Positions 51,097-60,757 of a DNA stretch of 64,000 nt are shown one piece after another. The first letter of the stretch is position 1; each line of letters begins with the position of its first letter. Made by a program: the position numbers and the translations under genes. Source of the DNA: Streptomyces sp. CB02959 (GTDB lineage: Bacteria > Actinomycetota > Actinomycetes > Streptomycetales > Streptomycetaceae); NCBI RefSeq assembly GCF_002803155.1, contig NZ_NNBP01000011.1, forward strand, positions 1 to 64,000, given 5' to 3'. Under the pieces are notes generated by a model. The model worked only from the letters and a program-made list of their open reading frames with translations, was not told where the DNA came from and did not search any database.

Positions 51097-52269
51097 ATGA
51101 GCGCCAGCAGTACCGGCCACGCCGAACGGGCGCGGCTGCGTGCCGCCGAGGACGCCGCCGAGCGGATCGGCACCACGCTGGACGCCCGCACCACCTGCGC
51201 GGAACTCGCCCGGTTCGTCTGCCGGTCGCTGTGCGACGCCGCCGCGGTGGAACTGCTCCCCGACGACGCCGAGGGCGAGCGCTCCCCGAGCGCCCCGCAC
51301 CCCGGCGCGCAGTCGGCCGACGGCGGGGCCCCGGCGGCGCTCCACCGGGTCGCGGCCGAGGGCCGCACCCGCCTCCTGGAAGGGGGCGGCCCCACCGCGC
51401 CGACCCCGGTGTCGGTCCCGCTCCTGGCCCACGGACACCTCTACGGCGTGCTGCGCGCCACCCGCTCCGGCGGCGGCTTCACCGCGCACGAGACCGCCAC
51501 CCTCCACCACGCGGCGCGCCTGGCGGCCGTCCATCTCGCACACGCCCGCCGGCACGCCGCGGCCCGGCGCACCGCACTGGACCTCCAGCGCGCCCTCCTC
51601 GCCGACCCCGGCCGGCCGCACCCCAACCTGGAGCTCGCCACCCGCTACCTGCCGGCCGACAGCGGGGCGCTGGTCGGCGGCGACTGGTGCGAGACGGTAC
51701 GGCTCCACTTCGGACGGACCCTGCTGGTCATGGGCGACGTCATGGGCCACGGCCTGGAGGCCGCCGTGGAGATGAGCGCCTACCGCTCCGCGCTGCGCTA
51801 CGTCGCCTCGGCCGAGCTGCCGCCCCACCGGGTACTGCGCCAGCTCGACGCCGTGGTGGCCCGGGACGACCGCCGCCGCCCGGCGACCTGCCTGCTGGCC
51901 CAGCTCGACCCGGCCCGCGGGATCGCCGCGTTCGCCAGCGCCGGCCACCTCCCGCCGGCCGTCTTCGGCGCCGACGGCACCGCCCGGCTGCTGCCGGTGC
52001 CCGCCGGCCCGCCGCTGGGCACCGGCGCCGGCGGCTACGCACCCGTCACCCGCGCCCTCGGCCCGGCCGACACCCTGCTGATGTTCACCGACGGCCTGGT
52101 CGAGCGGCGCGGCGAGGACATCGACGTGTCCCTCGCCCGGCTCGCCGGGATGCGGCTGCCCGCCCGCGCCGGCCTGGCAGACGTCCTCGACGAGGTGCTG
52201 CTCCGCCTCGGCGGCCGGTTCGCGGAGGACGACGTCGCGGTGCTGGCCGCGCGGATCCGCCGCCGGTGA
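51097..52269 (+). CDS. GAF-SpoIIE PP2C phosphatase
   Basis: The 390-residue soluble protein has an N-terminal GAF-like domain (about 15-160) and a C-terminal PP2C domain (about 175-388) with intact GGDWCE and MGDVMGHGLEAA metal motifs. GGAAG precedes ATG 51097. It converges on the membrane PP2C gene that follows. It probably acts on a stress-response anti-anti-sigma factor. The STAS partner is not nearby. Confidence 0.86.
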   Translation: MSASSTGHAERARLRAAEDAAERIGTTLDARTTCAELARFVCRSLCDAAAVELLPDDAEGERSPSAPHPGAQSADGGAPAALHRVAAEGRTRLLEGGGPTAPTPVSVPLLAHGHLYGVLRATRSGGGFTAHETATLHHAARLAAVHLAHARRHAAARRTALDLQRALLADPGRPHPNLELATRYLPADSGALVGGDWCETVRLHFGRTLLVMGDVMGHGLEAAVEMSAYRSALRYVASAELPPHRVLRQLDAVVARDDRRRPATCLLAQLDPARGIAAFASAGHLPPAVFGADGTARLLPVPAGPPLGTGAGGYAPVTRALGPADTLLMFTDGLVERRGEDIDVSLARLAGMRLPARAGLADVLDEVLLRLGGRFAEDDVAVLAARIRRR

Positions 52270-52309
52270 CCGGGCCCGGCCCCCCCGGACGCGGGTCTCC
52301 GGGTCCCGG

Positions 52310-53422
52310 TCACCCCGACTCGGGCTCCGGTGGCCGGGTGATCGCGACCATCGCGACGTCGTCGCCCAGATTGCCGTCCGCGTACCGCAGCAGATCGTCG
52401 TGCAGGCGTCGGACCAGCGCGGCCGGGTCGGGTTCGTTCCACTGCGCCAACCGGTCGGTCAGCGGATAGAACGCCCCCGAGCGGTCCCGGGTCTCGATCA
52501 CGCCGTCGGTGTAGAGCAGCAGCACCTCGTCCGGCCCGAACGTGAAGCTCTCGACCTTGTAGTCGCTCTCCGCCGGGGCCGTCAGCCCCAGCGGTACCGC
52601 AGGTTCGGCGACCTCCAGCGACCGGATCCGCCCGTCGCCCAGCAGGAGCGGCGGGGGGTGCCCGCAGTTCACCATCTCGATGGCCGGCTCGTCGTCGTGG
52701 ACGTCCAGGACCAGGGCGGTGACGAAGGACTCCAGGTCCTCCTCGGGGGCGTGCGCCAAGTTCCAGTACACCGAGTTGCCCAGGTGCGCCGCCAGCGCGG
52801 TCAGGGGGAGGTGCCGGTAGGCCGAGCCCCGGAACGCCCCGACCAGCGCCGCGGCCTCCCCGATCGCGGCCAGTCCCTTGCCGCGGACGTCGCCGATCAC
52901 CAACCGGGTCCCGCCGGGCACCGGCACCGCCCCGTAGAGGTCGCCGCCGATCTCGGCCTCGGCCTCCGCGGAGATGTACGCCGACTCGATGCGCAGCCCC
53001 CCGATCCGGTGCGGCAGCGGCCAGAGCAGCACCTGCTGGGCCGCCGCCGCCACCGACCGCACCTGGCTCAGCTGCCGTTGGTGCCGATCACGGGCGTAGC
53101 GGAAGACGGTGACCAGCACCGAGATCACGATGAGGGCGGCGATCTGCGCCTGGTGATTCGGGGTCGTCAGTCCGCCGTGCAGCCGGCCGATGAGGATCTG
53201 GGCGGCCACCGCCAGGGCTCCGATGGCGCCGGTGAGGCCGGGCCCGGCGAACGAGGCGGTGATCGCCGGCGCCGCCACCAGGAACGGGCCCAGGTGGATG
53301 CTGGAGGGTGTGCTGATGTCCAGCACGGTGATCGCGGCGATCAGTGCGAGCGGGATGGCGAGCAGCCCGTGGCTCAGCCACCAGGGCCGGCCGCTGCGGG
53401 GGAGCTCGCGCCGGACGCGCAT
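52310..53422 (-). CDS. Membrane-anchored SpoIIE PP2C phosphatase
   Basis: The 370-residue protein has three or four transmembrane helices in its first 110 residues, then a cytosolic PP2C domain (about 145-365) with IGGDLYGAVPV and VIGDVRGKGL motifs. GAGGAGG stands only one base before the ATG at 53422, unusually close, and no downstream start suits better. The layout matches many Streptomyces serine phosphatases that sense membrane or cell-surface state. Confidence 0.87.
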   Translation of the reverse strand: MRVRRELPRSGRPWWLSHGLLAIPLALIAAITVLDISTPSSIHLGPFLVAAPAITASFAGPGLTGAIGALAVAAQILIGRLHGGLTTPNHQAQIAALIVISVLVTVFRYARDRHQRQLSQVRSVAAAAQQVLLWPLPHRIGGLRIESAYISAEAEAEIGGDLYGAVPVPGGTRLVIGDVRGKGLAAIGEAAALVGAFRGSAYRHLPLTALAAHLGNSVYWNLAHAPEEDLESFVTALVLDVHDDEPAIEMVNCGHPPPLLLGDGRIRSLEVAEPAVPLGLTAPAESDYKVESFTFGPDEVLLLYTDGVIETRDRSGAFYPLTDRLAQWNEPDPAALVRRLHDDLLRYADGNLGDDVAMVAITRPPEPESG

Positions 53423-53512
53423 ACCTCCTCTTTACACCTGCGGCGGCGCCCGCGCCGGGCGGCCGGGGCGGGGAAACCCCACCGCGGCCGCCCGGCGCGA
53501 CCGCCGGTCAGG

Positions 53513-54379
53513 TCAGGCGCCCGGCGGCAGATGCGCCGGCCGGCCCGCGCCGCGCGTCATGCGGTAGCCGCCGACGCCCGCGAGCGCCGCCAGCACGCCG
53601 CCCACTGCGGTCCACACCCAGCGGTCCGACCACCAGCCCGAGGACCAGCCGCCGTCGGGCGCACCGTCCGCGGTCGGCTGCTGCGCCGAGCTGCTCGGCT
53701 GCGGCTCGGGCGAGGCGGCACCGGCCCCCGGCACCAGGGGGGCGGACAGCTTGCCGTCCACCGCCTGCGCGCCGCCCGCGTCCGAACCGGACGCCTGGAC
53801 CTCCACCTGGACCGGCTGCCCCGCGTCCTCCGCCGGGAGGCCGACGGCGGTCAGCCGCACGTAGTAGTTGCCCGGCAGCGGGTCGTTCGCCCACTGCTCA
53901 GACCAACCGCGCACGGTGCGCAGCGCGCAGGACAGCTCGACCGTCGAGGCGTCCTGGGACGCCGCCTTGGTCTGCACGCCGTACCGGCACGCCTGTCGGC
54001 GGCGCAGCCCGTCGTAGACGTCCAACTGCCAGGTGGCCGTGCCGTGCCGCGCGGACTCCGGCAGGCTCACCTTGGCCTTGACCGTGACCCGCTGCCCGGC
54101 GTCGGCCGGCAGCACCCAGTAGAGGTAGTCGCCGGTGGAGGCGCTGGCGGTGGCCCGCTGGTCCAGGGCGAGCGGGGTCGCGGTGCGGAAGGACGTGCCG
54201 GCCTCCGTGGGGCCCTTGGCGGCGTCCCCGCCATCGCTCGCGCTCGCACTCGGGCTCGGGCTGTCGGCGACCGCCGTGCCCGCCCCCGCCATGCCGCCGG
54301 CGAACGCCAGGGCGGCGGCGCTCGCGAGCAGTCCGGCCGCCCGCACCGCACGGCCCGTCACGCTACGTACGCTACGCAT
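53513..54379 (-). CDS. Secreted/membrane partner of the VWA protein
   Basis: The 288-residue protein has a signal peptide ending near AGTAVA, a beta-rich extracellular domain (about 45-205) with GTSFRTATPLALDQ and RATASASTGDYLYWVLPADAGQRV, a Pro/Ser-rich stalk, and one C-terminal transmembrane helix. AGGA precedes the ATG at 54379, which overlaps the stop of the upstream VWA gene (TGATG). The two proteins share a similar beta domain and are likely to act together in the envelope. Function unknown. Confidence 0.75.
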   Translation of the reverse strand: MRSVRSVTGRAVRAAGLLASAAALAFAGGMAGAGTAVADSPSPSASASDGGDAAKGPTEAGTSFRTATPLALDQRATASASTGDYLYWVLPADAGQRVTVKAKVSLPESARHGTATWQLDVYDGLRRRQACRYGVQTKAASQDASTVELSCALRTVRGWSEQWANDPLPGNYYVRLTAVGLPAEDAGQPVQVEVQASGSDAGGAQAVDGKLSAPLVPGAGAASPEPQPSSSAQQPTADGAPDGGWSSGWWSDRWVWTAVGGVLAALAGVGGYRMTRGAGRPAHLPPGA

Positions 54380-55689
54380 CAGTTGGTCCTCCAGACGGTG
54401 ACGCGCCAACGGGAGATCCAGCCCCACACCAGGCCGCCGACGAACCCGGCGAGCAGCAGGGCGCCGAGCAGCCACCAGCCCCGGCCGAGGCCGAAGGAGG
54501 CCACGTCGGAGGCGTCGTGCGGCCCGTCGACGAGGTCCACGGCCAGCTCCACCGGCAGGCCCGGTTCGGTCTTGACCGAGGGGGCCGCCGAGAAGGAGTT
54601 GCTGACCTGGAGGCAGACCGTCTCGGCGGCGTCCTTGGTGGCACTGTCCGACGAGTCGACCTCGGACTTGGCGTAGCGCAGCCCGGTGGAGATGACGTCG
54701 GTCCGGCCGTCACCGGCCTCCGCGCCGCGGACGATCTCCCGGCCGTGCACGGTCGAGGCCCGCAGCAGCACTCCGTAGTCGTTGTCGACCGCGCGGTCCG
54801 CGCCGATGCTCACCGATGCGCGCAGCTCCTGGCCGGGCTTGACGTCGACCCGGTACCAGCGGTGCTCGGCGAACTTCTCCCGGTCGCTGTACAGGCCCGG
54901 CTTGAGCTCGGGGGCGGTGGCGCACTGCGCGGCGCCCTGGGTCGCCACCGGGGTGGCCGTGCGGCGGGCCGTTCGGTCCACCAACTGGTGGACGCGGTCC
55001 CGGAGCTGGTCGGTGTGCTGCACCGCGGTGTAGGTGCCGCCGGTGGCCTCGGCGATGCAGCTCAGCTGGCTGCGGGTCTTGGCGTCCGGCAGCAGTCCGA
55101 GGGTGTCGACGGTGAGGTGGATGCCCTGGGCGGCGATGTCCCGGGCCACCTGGCAGGGGTCGAGCGGCTGGCAGGTGTCCTCGCCGTCGGTGATCAGGAC
55201 GATCCGGCGCTGCCCGTCGCCGCCCTTGAGGTCCTTGGCCGCGGCCTGCAGGGCCGGGCCGATCGGCGTCCAGCCGGTGGGCACGAGCGTGGCCACCGCG
55301 GTCTTCGCCTCGGTCCGGTCCAGCGGCCCGACCGGGTAGAGCAGCTTGGTGTCCGTGCAGCCGACCTGCCGGTCGTTGCCGGGGTAGGTGGCGCCGAGCG
55401 TCCGTATGCCGAGCTGGACGTCCTTCGGTACGGCGTCCAACACCTCGTTGAACGCCTGCTTCGCCGCGGCCATCCGGCTCTGCCCGTCGATGTCCCGGGC
55501 CCGCATCGAGCCGCTGACGTCGAGGGTCAGCTCCACTTTGGGGGCGGCCGCCGGGGTGGCCCCCGGGGTGGGTTCGCCGGCGCTGGCCGGCGTGGGCGAC
55601 AGCGCCATCGCCATCGCGGCGAGCAGCCCGCACACCCCGGCCGCCAGCCTTCTCCTGGTGATCCGTTTGCTGATCGTTCTGGTGATCAT
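54379..55689 (-). CDS. VWA-domain extracellular membrane protein
   Basis: The 436-residue protein has a signal peptide (cleavage near ASAGE, about residue 38), a von Willebrand A domain (about 50-240) with the MIDAS motif DVSGSM starting at Asp57 and VLITDGEDTC, a beta domain like that of its downstream partner (about 265-390), and a C-terminal transmembrane helix with a short basic tail. It is followed without gap by the partner gene. A metal-dependent adhesion or assembly role is likely. The partner ligand is unknown. Confidence 0.82.
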   Translation of the reverse strand: MITRTISKRITRRRLAAGVCGLLAAMAMALSPTPASAGEPTPGATPAAAPKVELTLDVSGSMRARDIDGQSRMAAAKQAFNEVLDAVPKDVQLGIRTLGATYPGNDRQVGCTDTKLLYPVGPLDRTEAKTAVATLVPTGWTPIGPALQAAAKDLKGGDGQRRIVLITDGEDTCQPLDPCQVARDIAAQGIHLTVDTLGLLPDAKTRSQLSCIAEATGGTYTAVQHTDQLRDRVHQLVDRTARRTATPVATQGAAQCATAPELKPGLYSDREKFAEHRWYRVDVKPGQELRASVSIGADRAVDNDYGVLLRASTVHGREIVRGAEAGDGRTDVISTGLRYAKSEVDSSDSATKDAAETVCLQVSNSFSAAPSVKTEPGLPVELAVDLVDGPHDASDVASFGLGRGWWLLGALLLAGFVGGLVWGWISRWRVTVWRTN

Positions 55690-55967
55690 CGCCGGATCGT
55701 ATGGAGAAATCGGCCCGACTCCAAAACGACCCTGACGGAGGCCGCAAACACCCCATAGGCGGAGCGGCCGTGCGCAACTCCCCGGCCCCGTCCCCGGCCT
55801 GTCGCCGGGCGCGTGACCTGTGGGTCGTGTGCCCCGGACGGTGCGGCATGATGTCGCCGAACGGCCCGCGGGCAGCTCCCCGACGGATTCGCGCAGGCAG
55901 GCTGCCGCGCCCGACTCCGGGCGCCGCGCCGCCGTCCCCCGGGACGCGCCACTCGACGAGGAGACCC

Positions 55968-56449
55968 ATGAGTACGCCCCCCGGAGGCCATGGCGGCTAC
56001 GGCCCGTACGGAGCTCCCGGCGGCGGTCGGGGCACCTCTTCCAGCCAAGTCCCGCACGGCGGTGGCGGGATGAGCCCCGGTCATTCCTGGCCGGCCGGCC
56101 ACCCGGTGCAGGCCGTCCCGCCGCGGGGCCCCGCGGCCCCCGGCTTCCCCGCGCCTCCCTCGCCGCGGCAGTCCGGCGACCGGCCGAAGCCGAAGCCAGA
56201 CCCGGGCCCGGGGCCGCGTCGTTCGCGGACCGGGCTGGTGGCGCAATTCGTGCTGCCGGGTGTCTACATCCCGGTCTGGGCGCTCCTCGCGACCGGCTTC
56301 ACCGTGCTGGCACTTCCGCGGCCGCCGGCGCCCACGGTGTGCTGCGGGTGGCCGCCGAGCAGGGCTGGCGGCTCGACCACTCCTACCCGGCCGACCCGAA
56401 GGGCGAGCTGCACCTGTGCCGCCCGGAGGACCCCGCCCGGCGCGGTTGA
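55968..56449 (+). pseudogene. Frameshifted small membrane protein gene
   Basis: ATG 55968, with GAGGAG four bases before it, opens a Gly/Pro-rich protein whose hydrophobic segment (AQFVLPGVYIPVWALLATGF) is followed by a change of frame near 56310-56330. The other frame then reads GVLRVAAEQGWRLDHSYPADP to a stop at 56447-56449, which is much more protein-like than the original frame. One base seems to be missing. It may be a real disabling mutation or a base-calling error. The family is not recognised. Confidence 0.6.
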
Positions 56450-56490
56450 CCGGTTCTTGGCGCGTCCACCCGTGTCGCCCGGCACCGTAA

Positions 56491-56546
56491 CGCGATAGGA
56501 ATCCCTGGGAACCCGCGAGTAACTTCGCGGGGGCCAGGGAATCGCG
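56491..56546 (+). other. Large stem-loop upstream of the lactate 2-monooxygenase gene
   Basis: Three stacked helices are CGCGAT (56491-56496) with ATCGCG (56541-56546), TCCCTGG (56502-56508) with CCAGGGA (56534-56540), and CCCGCGA (56512-56518) with TCGCGGG (56525-56531), giving 20 pairs in total, with a five-base bulge and a six-base loop. It lies 39 bases before the start codon. It may be a leader RNA, operator-like inverted repeat or terminator of the upstream gene. Confidence 0.6.
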
Positions 56547-56585
56547 TGCCAGCGCGGAACCGGCGACCGAACGGAGACGCAGTCG

Positions 56586-57757
56586 ATGCCGTCCATGCCC
56601 CAGCCCTTCGGCGACTACCAGCACGAGATCTACGCGGGCGGCCTGCGCGGTGAACTCCCCGGGCTGCCGATGGCCTTCGCCGACCTGGAGGCCCGCGCCG
56701 AGGCCGCGCTCCCCCCGTCCGTCTGGTCCTACGTGGTCGGCGGCGCCGGGGACGAGCAGACCCAGCGGGCCAACGTCGCCGCCTTCGCGCGCTGGGGGCT
56801 GATGCCGCGGATGATGGTGGGCGCCGCGCAGCGGGACCTGTCCGTCGAACTGTTCGGCCGGACGCTGCCGTCCCCGCTGCTGATGGCACCCATCGGGGTG
56901 CTCGGCATCTGCGCACAGGACGGGCACGGTGATCTGGCCACCGCGCGGGCCGCGGCCCGCACCGGCGTCCCGATGATCGCCTCGACCCTCTCCGCCGACC
57001 CGATGGAGGAGGTCGCCGCCCGGTACGGCGACACCCCCGGCCTCTTCCAGCTCTACACCCCCACCGACCGGGACCTCGCGGAGAGCTTCGTGCGCCGCGC
57101 CGAGGCGGCCGGATTCCAGGGCATCGTGGTGACCCTGGACACCTGGACCGTCGGCTGGCGCCCGCGCGACCTGGCCACCGCCAACTTCCCCCAGCTGCGC
57201 GGCCACTGCCTGGCCAACTACACCTCCGACCCGGTCTTCCGCTCCCGGCTCCGCAAGCCGCCGGAGGAGGACCCGGCCGCCGCCGTCGCTCTCTACGCCG
57301 GCGTCTTCGGCAACCCGCGACCTGGGACGACCTGCCCTGGCTGCGATCCCTGACCGACCTGCCGCTGCTCCTCAAGGGCCTCTGCCACCCGGAGGACGTC
57401 CGCCGGGCCAGGGACGGCGGCGTCGACGGCATCTACTGCTCCAACCACGGCGGCCGCCAGGCCAACGGCGGCCTCCCCGCCCTCGACGCGCTGCCCGGCG
57501 TGGTGTCCGCCGCCGACGGCCTGCCGGTGCTCTTCGACTCCGGCGTGCGCACCGGCACCGACGTGGTCAAGGCACTGGCCCTCGGCGCCACCGCCGTCGC
57601 GGTCGGCCGCCCGTACGCCTACGGACTGGCGCTGGGCGGCACCGACGGCGTGGTGCACGTCCTGCGCTCGCTGCTCGCCGAGGCCGACCTGCTGATGGCG
57701 GTGGACGGCTACCCGACCCTGGACTCCCTCGGACCGGAGGCACTGGTGCGCCTGTGA
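56586..57757 (+). pseudogene. Lactate 2-monooxygenase with a frameshift
   Basis: The two parts form one FMN-dependent alpha-hydroxyacid oxidase of about 390 residues. The first part (to about 57315, frame starting 56586) has SVWSYVVGGAGDEQTQR and LATANFPQLRGHCLANYTSD, the latter a lactate-monooxygenase-type loop. After FGNP the frame runs off, and the rest continues in the -1 frame with TWDDLPWLRSLTDLPLLLKG and the active-site SNHGGRQANGG, ending at 57757. One deleted base near 57312-57320 explains it. If real, oxidation of lactate to acetate is lost. If a read error, the gene is intact. Confidence 0.85.
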
Positions 57758-57921
57758 GCGCCCCGCCGGTCCGGGCCCGGGGGCCCGCGGCCGCCCGGCG
57801 GGCCCGCATCGGGACAAGTCCGGGCGGGCCGCGGCGGGCGGGCGTAAAGGCCGTCGGGAGCGGGAAGTGGTTAACGGCGAACCGTGCGGGTCGAGTTCGC
57901 GCCCACTTCGAAGGGGGTCTC

Positions 57922-59412
57922 TTGGCGGCAGCTGTGCCTTCGTCTCCGGAGCCGCTGTCTCTGGAACCGCGCCTGGAAACGCGACCGGCGTCGCTGCTGG
58001 GCGCGGGGCACCTCCTCCCCTCGCTCGTCGACGCACTGGGCTCGCCGCTGAACGTGGTCCTGCCCGACCAGATCGCCGAGAACGCCGCACGGTTCCGCGC
58101 CGCTTACGGCACCCACCGGCTCCGCGGCCAGGTCTTCTACGCGCACAAGGCGAACCGCTCCAGCGCGCTGCTGCGGCGGCTGGCGGCGACCGACGCGGCG
58201 GTGGACGTCGCCTCGCTGGGCGAGCTGCAACACGCCCTCGGCGCCGGCTTCGCCCCGGACCGGATCATGGCGACCGGGCCGAAGGACCGCGAGTTCCTGT
58301 GGCTCGCCGCCCGGGTCGGCGCCACCGTCAACGCCGACTCGGCCGCGGAACTGGACGAACTCGCGGCACTGGCGCGCACCCACCGACTCGCCCGTATACG
58401 CGTGCTGATGCGGCTGTCCGCTTTCGACGGGCCCGGCGTCCGGGTGCTGACCCGGCCCAGCCGCTTCGGCACTCCCGCCGGTGAGCTGGACGCCCTGCTG
58501 AAGACCGTCGAGCGGCACGCCGACGTCCTGGAGCTGACCGGCGTCGGCTACCACCTCGACACCACCAGCCCGGAGGAGAAGGCGCGCGCCCTGGAGGGCT
58601 GCGTCCGGGCCATGGACGCCTGCCGGAGCCGGGGCCTGCGGCCGCGGGCGGTGGACATCGGCGGCGGCTTCGGCGTCAACTACCTTGCGCACGCCGCGCA
58701 GTGGGAGCGCTACACCTCCGAACTGACCGCCGCCGTGCTCGGCCGCCGCCCCCCGCTCACCTGGCGCGGCCACAGCTACGGGCTCCGCAACGACGCGGGC
58801 ACCCTGCGCGGGGCGCTCGGCCTCTACCCGGCCCACCGCCCGGTCGCCGGCGCCCGCTACCTCGACGAACTGCTGGCCCTGCCTGCCCCCTCGTTCGGCG
58901 GCCGCACGCTGGCCACCCTCCTGTTGGAGAACCTCTACGACCTGTACACCGAGCCGGGGCGGGCCCTGGTGGACCAGTGCGGGCTGGTGCTCGCCCGGGT
59001 GGTGGAGGTGCGCCGCACGGACAGCGGGGAGCCGCTGGTGCGCCTGGCGATGAAGGCCGACGACGCCGCGCTGGAGGAGCACGGGGTGCTGATGGACCCC
59101 GTCCTGCTCGGGCGGGACGGCACCCGTGCGGTCGCGGGCGACGGCCCGGCGGCCGGCGTCTATCTGGCGGGCAGCCTCTGCCTGGAGGCCGACCTGATCA
59201 CCCGCCGGATGGTGTTCCTGCCCCGGCTGCCCCGCCCCGGCGAGCTGCTGGTCTTCGCCAACACCGCCGCCTACTGCATGGACTTCCGGACCAGCCGCGC
59301 ACAGCACCAGCCCGTCGCACGCACGGTCGCCGCCTGGCAGGAGGAAGGTTCCTGGCGCTGGTGCCTCGACGAGCAGTACTGGCCGATCACACGTCCAGGG
59401 GGAGAGCCATGA
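57922..59412 (+). CDS. PLP-dependent decarboxylase-fold enzyme (Y4yA-like)
   Basis: The 496-residue protein is of the fold-type III (alanine racemase/ornithine-diaminopimelate decarboxylase) class: the PLP Lys is Lys76 in QVFYAHKANRS and the phosphate-binding region is DIGGGFGVNY. The C-terminal beta domain has AGSLCLEADLITRR, with a Cys where decarboxylases have a catalytic Cys. It resembles rhizobial Y4yA proteins. The TTG at 57922 has AGGGGG six bases upstream. GTG 57934 is an alternative. It leads an operon of three different PLP enzymes, overlapping the next gene by ATGA. The reaction is not known. Confidence 0.75.
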   Translation: MAAAVPSSPEPLSLEPRLETRPASLLGAGHLLPSLVDALGSPLNVVLPDQIAENAARFRAAYGTHRLRGQVFYAHKANRSSALLRRLAATDAAVDVASLGELQHALGAGFAPDRIMATGPKDREFLWLAARVGATVNADSAAELDELAALARTHRLARIRVLMRLSAFDGPGVRVLTRPSRFGTPAGELDALLKTVERHADVLELTGVGYHLDTTSPEEKARALEGCVRAMDACRSRGLRPRAVDIGGGFGVNYLAHAAQWERYTSELTAAVLGRRPPLTWRGHSYGLRNDAGTLRGALGLYPAHRPVAGARYLDELLALPAPSFGGRTLATLLLENLYDLYTEPGRALVDQCGLVLARVVEVRRTDSGEPLVRLAMKADDAALEEHGVLMDPVLLGRDGTRAVAGDGPAAGVYLAGSLCLEADLITRRMVFLPRLPRPGELLVFANTAAYCMDFRTSRAQHQPVARTVAAWQEEGSWRWCLDEQYWPITRPGGEP

Positions 59413-60752
59413 GGTACGAGAGCATCACCGAGGCCATCGGGAACACCCCGCTGGTACGGATCGATCCGGCCGTGCACGGTCTGCACCACATCGACCTGTA
59501 CGCCAAGCTGGAACTGCTCAACCCCTTCGGGTCGGTGAAGGACCGGGCCGCCTGGAACATGGCCCGGCCGGGACTTGCGGCCGCCGCGGAGCACGGCAGC
59601 CAGGTCGTGGAGCTCTCCAGCGGCAACACCGCCAAGGCGCTGGCGGTGATCGCGGGGATGCACGGCCTCCCGTTCAAGAGCGTGACCAACCGGATGCGCA
59701 TACCCGAGATCAAGGACCTGCTCCTGCTGCTGGGCGCCGACATCGAGGAGCTGCCCGGGCAGAGCGAATGCCTGGACCCGACCAACACCGAGGACCCGCT
59801 CACCCTCTTCCACCGGGAGCTGTCCGAACCCGGCACCAGCTACCTCCACACCGACCAGTACTTCAACCCCCGCAACACCGAGGCGCACGCCACCGGCACC
59901 GGCCCGGAGATCCTCAAGGACCTGGACGGGCGGGCCCCCGACTTCTTCGTCGCCTGCGTCGGCACCGCCGGTTCGTCGACCGGGGTGGCCCGGGTGCTGC
60001 GCGAGCACGACCCCCGGGTCCAGGTCGTCGGCCTGGTCGCCGCCAAGTCCGACTTCATCCCCGGCATCCGCACCCTGGACGAGGTCCACGAGGTCGGCCT
60101 CTTCGACCCGGCGACCTACGACACGGTGGAGGCGGTCAGCTCCGACGAGGCCATCGAGGGCATGCTGACGCTGGCCCGCCGCTGCGGCATCCTGGCCGGC
60201 CCCACCGGCGGCGCCGCGTACTACGGCACGGTCCGCCATCTCCGTTCCCTGGACGAGCAGGTGACGGTTGATCAGGAAAGTGGGTCGCCGCGCCGCAGGT
60301 CGGCGGTGTTCATCGTCTGCGACCGGATCGAGAGCTATCTCGGCTACACCAGGCGCCGCCGCCCGGACCTGTTCCGCCAGCCGCCCCGCAGGAACGACCC
60401 GGCCGACCTGACGGACGCCGAGATCGCCGCGGCCCCGGCCGTGGAGACCCCGGACGCACAGAAGTGGATCGAGCGGGACCGCCCGCTCGTCGTCGACCTG
60501 CGCAGTCCGTTCGCGTACGCCGCACTGCACATCGAGGGGGCGATCAACATCGTGGACGAGCTCTTCGACGAACTGGTGCGGGGCGGGCTGCCGTTCAGCA
60601 CCCGGCAGCCCGTGCTGCTGGTCTGTCCGGTCGGCGAGCAGTCCGCCCGCTACGCGGCACTGCTGACCCGGATGGGGCATCCCGACGTCCGCAGTCTCAC
60701 CGGGGGCGTCATCGCCTGGCGGGACGCCGGCGCGCCGCTGGTCCGGGACTGA
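59409..60752 (+). CDS. Cysteine-synthase-family PLP enzyme fused to rhodanese
   Basis: The 447-residue protein joins a fold-type II PLP enzyme (residues 1-320; GNTPLVRI, PLP Lys44 in NPFGSVKDRAAW, ELSSGNTAKALA, GTAGSSTGVARV) to a C-terminal rhodanese domain (about 350-447; VVDLRSPFAYAALHIEGA, with active-site Cys406 in LLVCPVGEQSARYA). The rhodanese Cys is intact, so it can carry a persulfide. The fusion suggests that sulfur is moved to or from the PLP-bound aminoacrylate. The start overlaps the preceding gene and the next begins five bases after. Confidence 0.85.
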   Translation: MRYESITEAIGNTPLVRIDPAVHGLHHIDLYAKLELLNPFGSVKDRAAWNMARPGLAAAAEHGSQVVELSSGNTAKALAVIAGMHGLPFKSVTNRMRIPEIKDLLLLLGADIEELPGQSECLDPTNTEDPLTLFHRELSEPGTSYLHTDQYFNPRNTEAHATGTGPEILKDLDGRAPDFFVACVGTAGSSTGVARVLREHDPRVQVVGLVAAKSDFIPGIRTLDEVHEVGLFDPATYDTVEAVSSDEAIEGMLTLARRCGILAGPTGGAAYYGTVRHLRSLDEQVTVDQESGSPRRRSAVFIVCDRIESYLGYTRRRRPDLFRQPPRRNDPADLTDAEIAAAPAVETPDAQKWIERDRPLVVDLRSPFAYAALHIEGAINIVDELFDELVRGGLPFSTRQPVLLVCPVGEQSARYAALLTRMGHPDVRSLTGGVIAWRDAGAPLVRD

Positions 60753-60757
60753 CCGGG

